From positions 1 through 64,000 of the forward strand of contig JAEWBF010000067.1 in assembly GCA_023391285.1 (NCBI GenBank): 64,000 nucleotides of DNA. The letters run 5' to 3'. Shown in pieces: positions 8,857 to 17,222 of the stretch; the stretch's first letter is position 1; each line of letters opens with the position of its first letter. A program made the translations under genes and the position numbers. A model generated the notes under the pieces. The model made no database searches, was not told the origin of the DNA, and was given only the letters and a program-made list of their open reading frames with translations. The stretch comes from Verrucomicrobiota bacterium (lineage in GTDB: Bacteria > Verrucomicrobiota > Verrucomicrobiia > Opitutales > Opitutaceae).

Positions 8857-9899
8857 CTCCCCCCGCTGTCGGAACGGCTTTACGCCGCGACTCGCGCCCC
8901 TCCCGCCTCTGCCTCCGCCGCCTCCTCCTAGGCGCCTCCCTCCTGGCAACTTTCACCCTTCACGCCGCCGCCCCGACCCACGAAATCGCCCTCCTCATCG
9001 GCGCCCCGGGCGAACCCGCTTACGCCGAAAACTTCTCCGCCGCCGCCCGCGCCTGGCAAAACGCCGCCGAGCGCGCCGGTGCGGCCCTCACCACAATCGG
9101 TCTCTCATCCGATTCCGACGCCTCAGCAACTGACGACCGCACCCAACTCCAAACCTGGCTCGCCGGCCGCACCCAAACTTCGGATACGCCATCCCCCGCC
9201 GCCGCCACCCCGCTCTGGATCGTCTACATTGGCCACGGCACGCACGACGCCCGCGAAACCCGCCTCAATCTCCGTGGCCCCGACGTGACCGCGCGCGAAC
9301 TCGCCGCCTGGTTGGCTCCGCTCACGCGCCCGCTCGTCTTCATCCATGGCGGCTCCGCCGGCGCGCCTTTCATCAACGCCCTCTCCGGCCCCGAGCGTAT
9401 CATTATTTCCGCTACCCGCAGCGGCAATGAACTGAACTACGCCCGCTTCGGCGAGCACTTCGCCAACGCCGTCGCCAATCCCGCCGCCGACATCGACCAG
9501 GACGGACAGACGTCGCTCCTCGAGGCCTTCGTCACCGCCGCGCAACAGGTCCAAGCCTTCTACGCCGAAAACGGCCGCCTCGCCACCGAGCACGCGCTCA
9601 TCGACGACAATGGCGACAAACAAGGCACGCCCGCCGAGTGGTTCCGCGGCACCCGCGTCCAGCGCCGTCCGCAAAACTCCACCGCCCAACCCGATGGCCA
9701 GAACGCCCGCCTCGTAGCGCTCATTCCCACCGAATCCGAACGCGCCCTCACACCCGCCCAGCGCGAACAACGCGACGCTCTCGAACGCGAGCTCGAAGCC
9801 CTCCGCGCTCAGAAGTCTTCCCTCCCCGAAGACGACTACTACCACCAGCTCGAATCGCTCTTCCGCCGGCTCGGCGCGCTCTACCGCGCCGACACCTGA
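8853..9899 (+). CDS. Caspase/C13-like secreted protein, likely without protease activity
   Basis: The 348-residue protein has an Arg-rich N-terminus and a signal-like hydrophobic stretch (LLLGASLLATFTLHAAA). The core has the layout of the caspase/legumain-like clan: a strand ending in the catalytic-type histidine (IVYIGHGTHD), then the strand and turn where the cysteine normally lies, here HGGSAGAPF with Ser or Gly and no Cys. The following conserved block (IIISATRSGNELNYARFGEHF, split here as ATRSGNE then FGEHF) and TEHALIDDNGD are shared with hypothetical proteins of planctomycetes and acidobacteria, as I recall them. A coiled C-terminus (about 300-345) follows. Last gene of the operon, coupled by ATGA at 8853. 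Confidence 0.7.
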   Translation: MTPPAVGTALRRDSRPSRLCLRRLLLGASLLATFTLHAAAPTHEIALLIGAPGEPAYAENFSAAARAWQNAAERAGAALTTIGLSSDSDASATDDRTQLQTWLAGRTQTSDTPSPAAATPLWIVYIGHGTHDARETRLNLRGPDVTARELAAWLAPLTRPLVFIHGGSAGAPFINALSGPERIIISATRSGNELNYARFGEHFANAVANPAADIDQDGQTSLLEAFVTAAQQVQAFYAENGRLATEHALIDDNGDKQGTPAEWFRGTRVQRRPQNSTAQPDGQNARLVALIPTESERALTPAQREQRDALERELEALRAQKSSLPEDDYYHQLESLFRRLGALYRADT

Positions 9900-9920
9900 A
9901 GGTTCGGCGCACGGACCAGC

Positions 9921-10718
9921 TCACCACCACCCGCGCTCCGCCGTAGCCCGCAGCGCCGCTTCGAGCGGCTGCAACTCAGGATGCCAGAGCTTCTCCCACT
10001 CGAGACTCACCGCCGCACTGAATTCCTTCGCGAGCACCTCCCGCAGCTCAACCATCGGAAACTCGCCCGCCCCGGGCAGCACATAGGTGTAGGGGTGACG
10101 CCCACTCGGCCGGCTCACGCTGTCTTTAACATGAATGTGAACCACCTGGGCTTTGATCGCCCGCCACGTCGCCACCGGATCCTCGCCACCGCGTTTCCAC
10201 GTGTGATGTGAATCCCATAGAATCCGCACGTCTGGCACCGCCGCCACTAATCGCCCGATCGCCGCCGATGTGAACAGCGAGTCATGCGTCTCCACCATCA
10301 ACTCCACTTTCCATCCACGGCTTGCCCGCAAACTCGACCACGCCTCCAGCGTCGCTTTGGCCTCGGCAATCTCCGCGTTGCTCGCGTCCGCCCCGCCATC
10401 GAACGCCCGCATCCATCGCACTCCTAACGCCTCCGCCCAAGGTGCCAGCGCCTCGGCTTGCGCCCACTCCGCCGCAGTCGCACCGACCAGGTGAAGCGAG
10501 GTGTTGATCGCCACAACACCCGCCGAGCGCCCCCGCACCTGCGCAGCCAGCTTCTCCGGCGTTCCGAACTGCTGCGCAAAATGCTCCGCAAGATCGATTG
10601 TTCCACCAAGCGCCCGCAGCTCCAGGGCTTCGATCCCATGTCGCTCCGCCAGCGCGAAGACATCGTCAATGAGCAGATCCGGACAACCCAGCGTGGAGAA
10701 GCAGCGCACAAGCGGCAT
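9921..10718 (-). CDS. Sugar phosphate isomerase/epimerase (xylose isomerase-like TIM barrel)
   Basis: A 265-residue TIM-barrel protein of the AP endonuclease 2 / xylose isomerase-like superfamily. Metal-ligand motifs are visible in order: ELMVETHDSLF (Glu), LWDSHHTW (Asp-His), and VHIHVKDS (His). The start MPLVRCFSTLGCPDL at 10718 fits the family better than the upstream ATG at 10757, which adds 13 Cys-rich residues. No signal peptide, so cytoplasmic. Substrate unknown; its position next to carbohydrate genes suggests sugar or polyol conversion. It ends 22 bp from the convergent end of the MoxR-type operon. Confidence 0.8.
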   Translation of the reverse strand: MPLVRCFSTLGCPDLLIDDVFALAERHGIEALELRALGGTIDLAEHFAQQFGTPEKLAAQVRGRSAGVVAINTSLHLVGATAAEWAQAEALAPWAEALGVRWMRAFDGGADASNAEIAEAKATLEAWSSLRASRGWKVELMVETHDSLFTSAAIGRLVAAVPDVRILWDSHHTWKRGGEDPVATWRAIKAQVVHIHVKDSVSRPSGRHPYTYVLPGAGEFPMVELREVLAKEFSAAVSLEWEKLWHPELQPLEAALRATAERGWW

Positions 10719-10796
10719 AGCGGGCCTACTTTGAATACACGAAACACAATCGCTCAACCCACAACCACATCACCTTCCCCGTCGCATCTCCTCCTC

Positions 10797-12461
10797 TCAA
10801 AACAACACCCGCCCTTTCGCCAACGGCGGCGCGTTCAGGCCGAGAATATGCGAAAGCGTCGGCGCGAGATCCGCGACATGGACCCGCTCGGTATAAACGC
10901 CCGGCTTTACTCCAACGCCGAACCACGCCAGCGGCACGTGCGTATCGTAACTATGCGGCGAGCCGTGGTTGGTGCCCGTGGATTTGCTGAAGAAATAAGG
11001 TTTCACCTGGAAAACGACGTCGCCGCTCCGCTCGCGGTTGAAGCTGAGCACCGCCTGCTCGCCAAGGCGGTCGCGCACCTCGCCTCGCTCGAGTTCCTCA
11101 CGCGTGTAAGCCGCCAGCACATAGTCGATCCGAAGCAACGCGTCGCGCAGCACGCGTTGAACCTCGACGCTCGCAACGCTCTTTTCGGCCAGCGCACCGG
11201 GATGAATCAAGAACGAGGTGTCATCGCGCACGAGCCAGCGCCCGTTCTCCTTCAAAGCACCGAATGCTTCATTGAGCGCAGCCTCGCACGTGTTCAACAG
11301 CTCAGTGCCGTTGATCCGTCCGGCGGGGATATCCGGCCGAATCGCATGGATGTGCTCGGGTGTCGGCGACGCCCCATGATCCGCCGTCAGCACGATGGTG
11401 CAACGCGCCAGCCCGACCCGCTCGTCGATGAACGCGAAAAGTTCCGCGAGCGTGCGATCCATGCGCACGACGTTGTCCATGATCTCGTGACTGTCCGGGC
11501 CGTAGAGATGACCAATCCGATCGTTGGCCGAGAAACTGATGCACAACAGGTCCGTGATTCCGTCACGCTGTCCCAGTTGCTCATGCTCGATCGCCGTCCG
11601 CACAAAATCGGCGATGACCTCATTGCTGAACGGCGTGTTCTCGAACGCGTCGTAGAAACGCGGACCCGGCGCGTTCTCGCCGCCGGTGACCACCTTCGGC
11701 AGCGTGCTGCCAAGCTGGGTCGCCGTCCGGTCTTCGCCCGGCGCATCGTCCGGGCCCTGGCACGCGTATTCAGATTCCGGTAACACCCGCTCCCACGTTT
11801 TTCCAAAATACGCGTCCGCCTTCTTCGCCGCATTCCAGTCGCGCGCCCACGCCGGCAACTCCGGGAAGTAGTAGGTCGAGGACACCATCAGCCCGCTGTC
11901 CATGAAATACACCTGATCCGCCATGCGCCCCGTCATCAGGATCGCGCCGCGATCTTTGTTCGCGATGCCGATCACCTTGGGCCTTCCGCCGCGGGCGATC
12001 TTGAGTTCATCTCCCACCGTGGTCGCCAGCAGATTCCGCGGCGATCGTCCGCGACGGGGGTTATTGATTCCAGGGAATTGCGGCCCGGTCGGCGGCGGCA
12101 GGCCCACGATCGTCTCAGCCGCATCGCCGACACAGGAAACCCACTCGAACGACGTCCGATCGATCCAGTCATTGCCAATAATTCCGTGATAGTCCGCATG
12201 CACCCCCGTGAGCATAACGGCGTGCCCCGGCCCGGTCTTCGTCTGCGAATGCGCGTGATGGCAATTCGCGAAATGCGCCCCCTGCTTCAGGAACAGATTG
12301 AATCCTCCCTCTCCGAAGTAGCGGCCAAAGCGCGACAAATAATCGCCCCGAAACTGATCGATGCTGATCGCCACCACGAGCGCCGGCTTGTCGTCGGCCG
12401 CGCGTGCGAGTTGCAAGAGACAGACCGCAATCAACAGAAACCGAGAGAGGGGCAATTTCAT
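10797..12461 (-). CDS. Secreted PafA-like alkaline phosphatase
   Basis: The 554-residue protein has a signal peptide (FLLIAVCLLQLARAA) and the alkaline-phosphatase superfamily fold: the first metal Asp (AISIDQFRGDYL), the Thr nucleophile motif TKTGPGHAVMLTG, then the KxR pair in GIANKDRGAILM typical of PafA-type phosphomonoesterases, metal ligands in SANDRIGHLYGPDSHE and LTADHG, and the final His in GTNHGSPHSYD. It likely hydrolyses phosphate monoesters in the periplasm. I prefer the start MKLPLSRF over the ATG four codons upstream because it places the positively charged end directly before the hydrophobic core. Spacing to the isomerase gene is 78 bp, so co-transcription is possible. Confidence 0.85.
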   Translation of the reverse strand: MKLPLSRFLLIAVCLLQLARAADDKPALVVAISIDQFRGDYLSRFGRYFGEGGFNLFLKQGAHFANCHHAHSQTKTGPGHAVMLTGVHADYHGIIGNDWIDRTSFEWVSCVGDAAETIVGLPPPTGPQFPGINNPRRGRSPRNLLATTVGDELKIARGGRPKVIGIANKDRGAILMTGRMADQVYFMDSGLMVSSTYYFPELPAWARDWNAAKKADAYFGKTWERVLPESEYACQGPDDAPGEDRTATQLGSTLPKVVTGGENAPGPRFYDAFENTPFSNEVIADFVRTAIEHEQLGQRDGITDLLCISFSANDRIGHLYGPDSHEIMDNVVRMDRTLAELFAFIDERVGLARCTIVLTADHGASPTPEHIHAIRPDIPAGRINGTELLNTCEAALNEAFGALKENGRWLVRDDTSFLIHPGALAEKSVASVEVQRVLRDALLRIDYVLAAYTREELERGEVRDRLGEQAVLSFNRERSGDVVFQVKPYFFSKSTGTNHGSPHSYDTHVPLAWFGVGVKPGVYTERVHVADLAPTLSHILGLNAPPLAKGRVLF

Positions 12462-12585
12462 CGACCGAAACAAACGGCTAAGCCCCGAAGGGTCTACGAA
12501 GAATTGAGCCTGCCGGGACGTGCGACGGGATCATCCCCCGCCCAGCTCGTCAGCGTTCCGCGGCAAAATCGAAATCCCCCGGCCC

Positions 12586-13629
12586 CTACTCGGAGTTTCC
12601 CGCGGAGCCGCTCGTCGCGATCTCGCCTTTGATGCGGAGCGTGTCACCCAGCTCTTCAACTTCGAAGAACCGCGCGCGTTCGACCCGCCGATTCGGCTGG
12701 TGAATCACCATCACGAGCCGCCCGTCGAAGGTTTCGAACAGCATCGGATGGCCGCCGTCATCGGCCCACAAGGGTTCAGGCAATTGCTCCCACGGACCGA
12801 AGACGTTGCCACTTTTCGAGCGCGCAATCCCCACCGCGTATTTGCTCGGCCCGTAACTCGACCACAGCATCAGCAGCGTCCCGTTCTTCGTGCGATGCAG
12901 CCAGTTCCCGTCACTCACGTAAGCGTGGTAACGCTTCCCTTGATACAACTCCCCGATATCTCCGCGGCAACGCACCCACGGCCCTTCCGATGCATGAAAC
13001 AGCAACTGCGGCTCCCCGACCGCACGGGAGAGATCGTCGCTCAATCGCACGATGTCGAAGCTGCCATCGGTGATCTGCGCCCACTCGTGGCAAAAGACCA
13101 TGTAAGGCACTCCGTCTTCGATCCAAAGACTGCCATCGAGCGCCATCCAGTCCGCGGGCGTCTGCGGCCCTTCGCCCGTCGGCCGGAACGGTCCGAGCGG
13201 CGAGTCCGCTACCAAAATCTCCGTGCCGCGACGGACATTCTGCGGACGTCCCGCCGGAGTTGGCAGCGTGTCTTTCGACGTAAGGGTGGCGAACAGGTAA
13301 TACTTCCCTCGATACGCGTGCACCTCCGGCGCCCAGACCGTCTCGCGGCCCCAATGATCCGCCGGCACCTCCCACACCGGAATCGGATCTTCCCAATTCT
13401 CGAGGTCCTTCGTCTTGAAAACCATCACGGCTTTCCGCTCTACCCCGCCGTCGAAGATTCCTGACGTCGTCGTGCCGTAGATATAATACGTCTGCGTCGC
13501 CGCATCCGGCAGCACGAAGGGATCGCGAATGCGGATCTGCGATCGATGCGTCGTTGCCGCTTCGAGTGCTCCGGTCAGCGCGAGGCACGCCGAGACCGCG
13601 CCCAACCAACGCACGATCGCGGCGCTCAC
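12586..13629 (-). CDS. Secreted glycoside hydrolase family 43-like protein (short form)
   Basis: A 347-residue protein: signal peptide (WLGAVSACLALTGALEA) followed by a five-bladed propeller of GH43 type. Likely catalytic positions are IRIRDPFVL (base Asp), ALDGSLWIEDG (pKa-setting Asp) and an acidic residue before the fourth blade (RCRGDIGELYQGK, tentative). No open reading start with ATG fits: the first ATG would sit 54 codons inside the upstream gene. GTG at 13629 overlaps the TGA of the preceding GH43 gene as GTGA and has a GGGAGGAGG Shine-Dalgarno seven to eight bases ahead, which decides the start. GH43 enzymes act on arabinan and xylan side chains; exact specificity is not readable. 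Confidence 0.82.
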   Translation of the reverse strand: MSAAIVRWLGAVSACLALTGALEAATTHRSQIRIRDPFVLPDAATQTYYIYGTTTSGIFDGGVERKAVMVFKTKDLENWEDPIPVWEVPADHWGRETVWAPEVHAYRGKYYLFATLTSKDTLPTPAGRPQNVRRGTEILVADSPLGPFRPTGEGPQTPADWMALDGSLWIEDGVPYMVFCHEWAQITDGSFDIVRLSDDLSRAVGEPQLLFHASEGPWVRCRGDIGELYQGKRYHAYVSDGNWLHRTKNGTLLMLWSSYGPSKYAVGIARSKSGNVFGPWEQLPEPLWADDGGHPMLFETFDGRLVMVIHQPNRRVERARFFEVEELGDTLRIKGEIATSGSAGNSE

Positions 13630-15731
13630 AGCGAAACCTCCTCCCAACGGAAGCAGGTCCCATCCAACTTGCCCGGTTTCGCTCCGGGCGAATCCGCCTT
13701 GGCCAGTCCGCCGCTTTTCGGCTCGGCATGAACATGCCGGTGCGTGACGAGCGATAACAACATGACTTCGTCGCGCATCATGTCCTGCCATTGAAACGTC
13801 GACGCGTTTTCATCCGGCGACTTCAACACTCGCACGTCGCCCATGCCACCAGCACCCGTCACCGCGACCATACCGCTGCCGTCCATCGCTTCGAGCGCCA
13901 CGCGCCCCAAACCGCGATCGATCACCCGAAACTGCGCCGCCGCTTCCGACGCCTGCGGCGCGTTGGCCGGCAGCGGACGAAGCAAACCATTCCACGCCGC
14001 CAGACGCGTGCCGTCGGCCAGACTCGTGAGCGTGATGACTTTCCCGAGCGGAATACGATTCGCGCCACCGTTCGCCTGCGGTTCCGCGACAGCGAACTGT
14101 TCGAAATCCGCATGACCACCGCTGCGGCCTTCCGCGTTATACGCGAAGAGGGCGTAGCGAACGCCTTGGAATGTTTTCAGCTGAAAGACCATCGTGATCG
14201 CCCCTCCGAGCGGCGCGAATGTCTCACCGTCCGTGCTGAAGCTGAACGACGCCTGCTCCGTCATGAAGTCGCACGCGGCTCGCAGCCACACACGCTTCAC
14301 GCCCTCCGGCAACGGAGCCGTCGCCGTCTCGCCGGTGCGTTGGTCGAATTGCGTCAATGTCCATCCGGATTCGCTGCGCGAAACGCCGATCCAGGCATAC
14401 GGAAGATTCAACAAGGCGAGCCCCGCCACATCGCCCGGCTGCAATCCCGCCACATCGAGCTCCGCCGTCGGAATCGACTCCGGCCCCACCGCGCGTTGCG
14501 TGAGCGTGTTCTTCGCGGTCCAAAAATCCTTCGCCGGCTGCGTCTGCAAACGCAGGAAACCCTTGCGTGCCGTCAGCGACCAATGCCGGTCGTCCGGCAC
14601 GTGATTCCACTGCCAAACCGGATTGAGCGTCGGCCCGGCAAATCCGTCGTCGCGGCGATAGGGGGCGGACGGCGTCGGCGGGTTTTCTATTTTGGGTTTC
14701 ACCCAGGTCCGCGGCGTGCGCAGCGGATTCCCCGGCAGTCCGAAAAACGGCCAGCCGTCTTTCCACGTCACCGGGGACAAGCACGTGAGCCGACCGATGG
14801 AATTATGATCCATCATCGAAAAACCCCACCACTCGCCGGCGGGCGTTTGGACGATACCGCCCTGGTGCAGCGGGATCGCGCCCATCTGCTGCGGGTTCGG
14901 CAGCGAGAGCTCAAATCCGGGACCCCCGCGCCCCATGCCGCGCAAGCGCCAGCCGTTGCCTTGGCCAAACGTTTCCTCGGCGCTGATGGTCGTAATCTCG
15001 TAAGGCCCCTCCGGACGATCCGCGCGCGCACACACCATGTAACCCACCGGATCGTAGTTCGCGCTGATGATGTAGTAGCGTCCGTCGATCTTGTAGAAAT
15101 GAGCGCCTTCGCCCATTCCGCTGCCTTTCGGGATCAGCGTGCGTTGCGTCTCTTTCTTGATGTCGCTCAGGTCCGGCTCCATTTCGGCGAATTGCAGGCC
15201 GTTGTATCCCCACACGACATACACCTTGCCGTTGTCATCGAAGAGCACCGAGAGGTCGTGCAGCGAGCTGCCGAGTTCCTTGTGCGTCCATGGCCCCGCG
15301 GGATTCGTCGCCGTGAAATGCTGCGTCTTCCGGCGGTTCACATTCGTGAAAATGTGGAACGTGCCATCGTGGTATCGAAAGCAAGGCGCCCAGACACCCT
15401 GCCCGTAGATCTCGCCACCCTCCAACCGGAACTCCGGCCCGAGATCGAGTTTCTCCACCGCATAGGACATCAGCTTCCAGTTCACCAGATCGCGCGAATG
15501 CAACACCGGCAGCCCCGGCATCGTGTGCATCGTCGTGCCCGTGAGATAAAAATCCTCGCCCACGCGGATCAGATCTGGATCCGAAAATTCATCGAAGAAG
15601 AGCGGATTCGTGAAGGTGCCGTTGCCGTTGTCGGCCGTCCAGGTGACCGGCGCCGACGCCGCCCCGAAAACCGGGGAAATCAGCGCGACCAAACTCAGCA
15701 GCAAAAGACGACATTTCGTGATCTGGGGCAT
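13626..15731 (-). CDS. Secreted GH43 beta-xylosidase/arabinofuranosidase with C-terminal domains
   Basis: A 701-residue protein with a signal peptide (LLLLSLVALISPVFGAASA) and an N-terminal GH43 propeller: FSDPDLI (base Asp), DLSVLFDDNGK (second Asp), GSGMGEGAHFYK (acid Glu). Residues about 330-540 form a beta-sandwich (GFAGPTLNPVWQWNH) as in the GH43 C2 domain, and the last 130 residues resemble a fascin/beta-trefoil-like fold (TRLAAWNGLLRPL). The start MPQITKCRLLLL at 15731 is chosen because the upstream in-frame ATG adds 37 residues without a membrane-targeting pattern. It is translationally coupled to the shorter GH43 gene. The divergent neighbour is a VCBS lipoprotein. Confidence 0.87.
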   Translation of the reverse strand: MPQITKCRLLLLSLVALISPVFGAASAPVTWTADNGNGTFTNPLFFDEFSDPDLIRVGEDFYLTGTTMHTMPGLPVLHSRDLVNWKLMSYAVEKLDLGPEFRLEGGEIYGQGVWAPCFRYHDGTFHIFTNVNRRKTQHFTATNPAGPWTHKELGSSLHDLSVLFDDNGKVYVVWGYNGLQFAEMEPDLSDIKKETQRTLIPKGSGMGEGAHFYKIDGRYYIISANYDPVGYMVCARADRPEGPYEITTISAEETFGQGNGWRLRGMGRGGPGFELSLPNPQQMGAIPLHQGGIVQTPAGEWWGFSMMDHNSIGRLTCLSPVTWKDGWPFFGLPGNPLRTPRTWVKPKIENPPTPSAPYRRDDGFAGPTLNPVWQWNHVPDDRHWSLTARKGFLRLQTQPAKDFWTAKNTLTQRAVGPESIPTAELDVAGLQPGDVAGLALLNLPYAWIGVSRSESGWTLTQFDQRTGETATAPLPEGVKRVWLRAACDFMTEQASFSFSTDGETFAPLGGAITMVFQLKTFQGVRYALFAYNAEGRSGGHADFEQFAVAEPQANGGANRIPLGKVITLTSLADGTRLAAWNGLLRPLPANAPQASEAAAQFRVIDRGLGRVALEAMDGSGMVAVTGAGGMGDVRVLKSPDENASTFQWQDMMRDEVMLLSLVTHRHVHAEPKSGGLAKADSPGAKPGKLDGTCFRWEEVSL

Positions 15732-15932
15732 GGGAAAGTGAACTGGGTAAAACGGAAACGCGCGCGTGCGCGCCAAGACGATGGGCAACGGTCTATTATG
15801 AAGGGTAAGGAATTCCACCCGGCTCAAGCTGTCATTGGACATAGTGTCTGTTATTTCATGGGACAGAGGGTGGCTTTACGTTCCAACATTCTCACGACTG
15901 ACACCCTCGTGAAGCCCCAACTCGCTCGGAAG
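15732..15932. promoter_or_regulatory. Divergent intergenic region between GH43 and VCBS lipoprotein genes
   Basis: This 201-bp region must hold promoters for both flanking genes. It contains a GC-alternating tract (15760-15773), a short inverted repeat GACA-TAG-TGTC (15838-15848) and a TTTACC element on the minus strand (15746-15751). No clear sigma-70 pair can be assigned by eye. Confidence 0.45.
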
Positions 15933-17222
15933 ATGTTCGCGCCGCTGAGCCCCCATCGATCGATCTGCCTGCTCGGCGGCCTTCTGCTGCTCGCCGCCGG
16001 CTGCTCGCGCGAAGGCACCCGCTCGCCGGCCGCGCCACCGTCTGCACAAAAAATCGATACCAACCTCACCTTTCTCCCCACGCCCATCGGCGCACCCGCC
16101 TCGGACTTTGGTCGCCCGATGGTCACGCACGTCAACATCGTCGACCTCGATCAGGACGGGTTGCCCGACGTGCTGTATTGCGACGCCCGACACAACACCG
16201 TCCGCTGGATCCGCCAGTCGCCGCGCGGCGATTTCAACGAACGTATCATCGGCGAAAACATCCCCGGTCCCGCCCACGTGGAAGCCGCCGACCTCAACGG
16301 CACCGGCCGGCTCGACGTGCTCGTCGCCAGCATGGGACAAATCCTGCCGAACAACGACCGCATCGGCGCCGTGATCGTCCTCGAAAACATCGATAACGAA
16401 AACTTCCACCGCCGTGTTCTGCTCGAAAACACCGCGCGCGTCACCGACGTCCGCGCCGCGAATCTGCACGCTCATACCGACGACCGTCTCGACCTGATCG
16501 TCGGCCAGTTCGGCGGGGTCCAGGGCGAGACGCGCGTAATGAAAAACGAAGGCGGCTGGCAGTTCACCCGTCGCGTCGTGAACATGCTCTCGGGTTGTGT
16601 GAACGTTCCCGTTGCCGACTTCGACGGCGACGGTGCGACGGACTTCGCCGCGCTCATTTCACAGGAATGGGAAGAGATCCACCTCTTCCGCAATGCCGGC
16701 TCCGGCCAGCTCCAGGAATCGATCGTGTGGGGTTCGACCAACGAGGACTACGGCAGCAGCGGACTCGCCGTCGCCGACGTCAACCGCGACGGAAAACCCG
16801 ATCTCATCTACACCAACGGCGATGGCTTCGACTATGCGATGCAAGTGCCACGCCGTTGGCATGGCATGCAATGGCTCGAAAACCGCGGCAACGGCTTCTT
16901 CAAGTTTCACCGCGTCGGCGACCTCCCCGGCGCTTACAGTCCCGCGGCCGCAGATCTCAACGGCGATGGCACCATCGATCTCGTCGCCGTCAGCTGCCTC
17001 GCCGATTGGAACGATCCGAAATCGGTTTCACTCATGGCCTGGCTGAATGACGGACAGGAAAATTTCACGCCCGTCGTTCTGGCGCACCGGCCGATCCAAC
17101 TGGTCACCGCCGCCGTCGGCGATCTCGACGGCGACAACATCCCCGAAATCGTCACTGGCGGCTTCCACGGACTTCCTCCCTTCGAGGAAACGAGCAACAT
17201 CACCCTGTGGCGCCGAAAGTGA
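15933..17222 (+). CDS. VCBS/FG-GAP repeat lipoprotein
   Basis: The 429-residue product starts with a lipoprotein signal ending in the lipobox LLLLAAGC. The rest is built from VCBS/FG-GAP repeats, each with a calcium-loop-like D-x-D-x-D-G motif: NIVDLDQDGLPDVLY, VADFDGDGATDFAAL, VADVNRDGKPDLIY, AADLNGDGTIDLVAV, VGDLDGDNIPEIVTGG. These form a beta-propeller used for adhesion or ligand binding. ATG 15933 gives MFAPLSPHRS; GTG 15909 in frame (adding VKPQLARK, a more basic N-terminus) is an equally reasonable start. The end overlaps the TPR gene, so the pair is likely one unit. Function unknown. Confidence 0.8.
   Translation: MFAPLSPHRSICLLGGLLLLAAGCSREGTRSPAAPPSAQKIDTNLTFLPTPIGAPASDFGRPMVTHVNIVDLDQDGLPDVLYCDARHNTVRWIRQSPRGDFNERIIGENIPGPAHVEAADLNGTGRLDVLVASMGQILPNNDRIGAVIVLENIDNENFHRRVLLENTARVTDVRAANLHAHTDDRLDLIVGQFGGVQGETRVMKNEGGWQFTRRVVNMLSGCVNVPVADFDGDGATDFAALISQEWEEIHLFRNAGSGQLQESIVWGSTNEDYGSSGLAVADVNRDGKPDLIYTNGDGFDYAMQVPRRWHGMQWLENRGNGFFKFHRVGDLPGAYSPAAADLNGDGTIDLVAVSCLADWNDPKSVSLMAWLNDGQENFTPVVLAHRPIQLVTAAVGDLDGDNIPEIVTGGFHGLPPFEETSNITLWRRK

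Noticed and set aside
15760..15773. Alternating GC tract that could form Z-DNA
   Set aside because: Too short and expected by chance at this GC content.
13791..15900. First 700 codons of a plus-strand frame running into the VCBS lipoprotein
   Set aside because: This part is antisense to a GH43 gene and is Arg/His-rich without domains; the lipoprotein begins at its own signal peptide near 15933.
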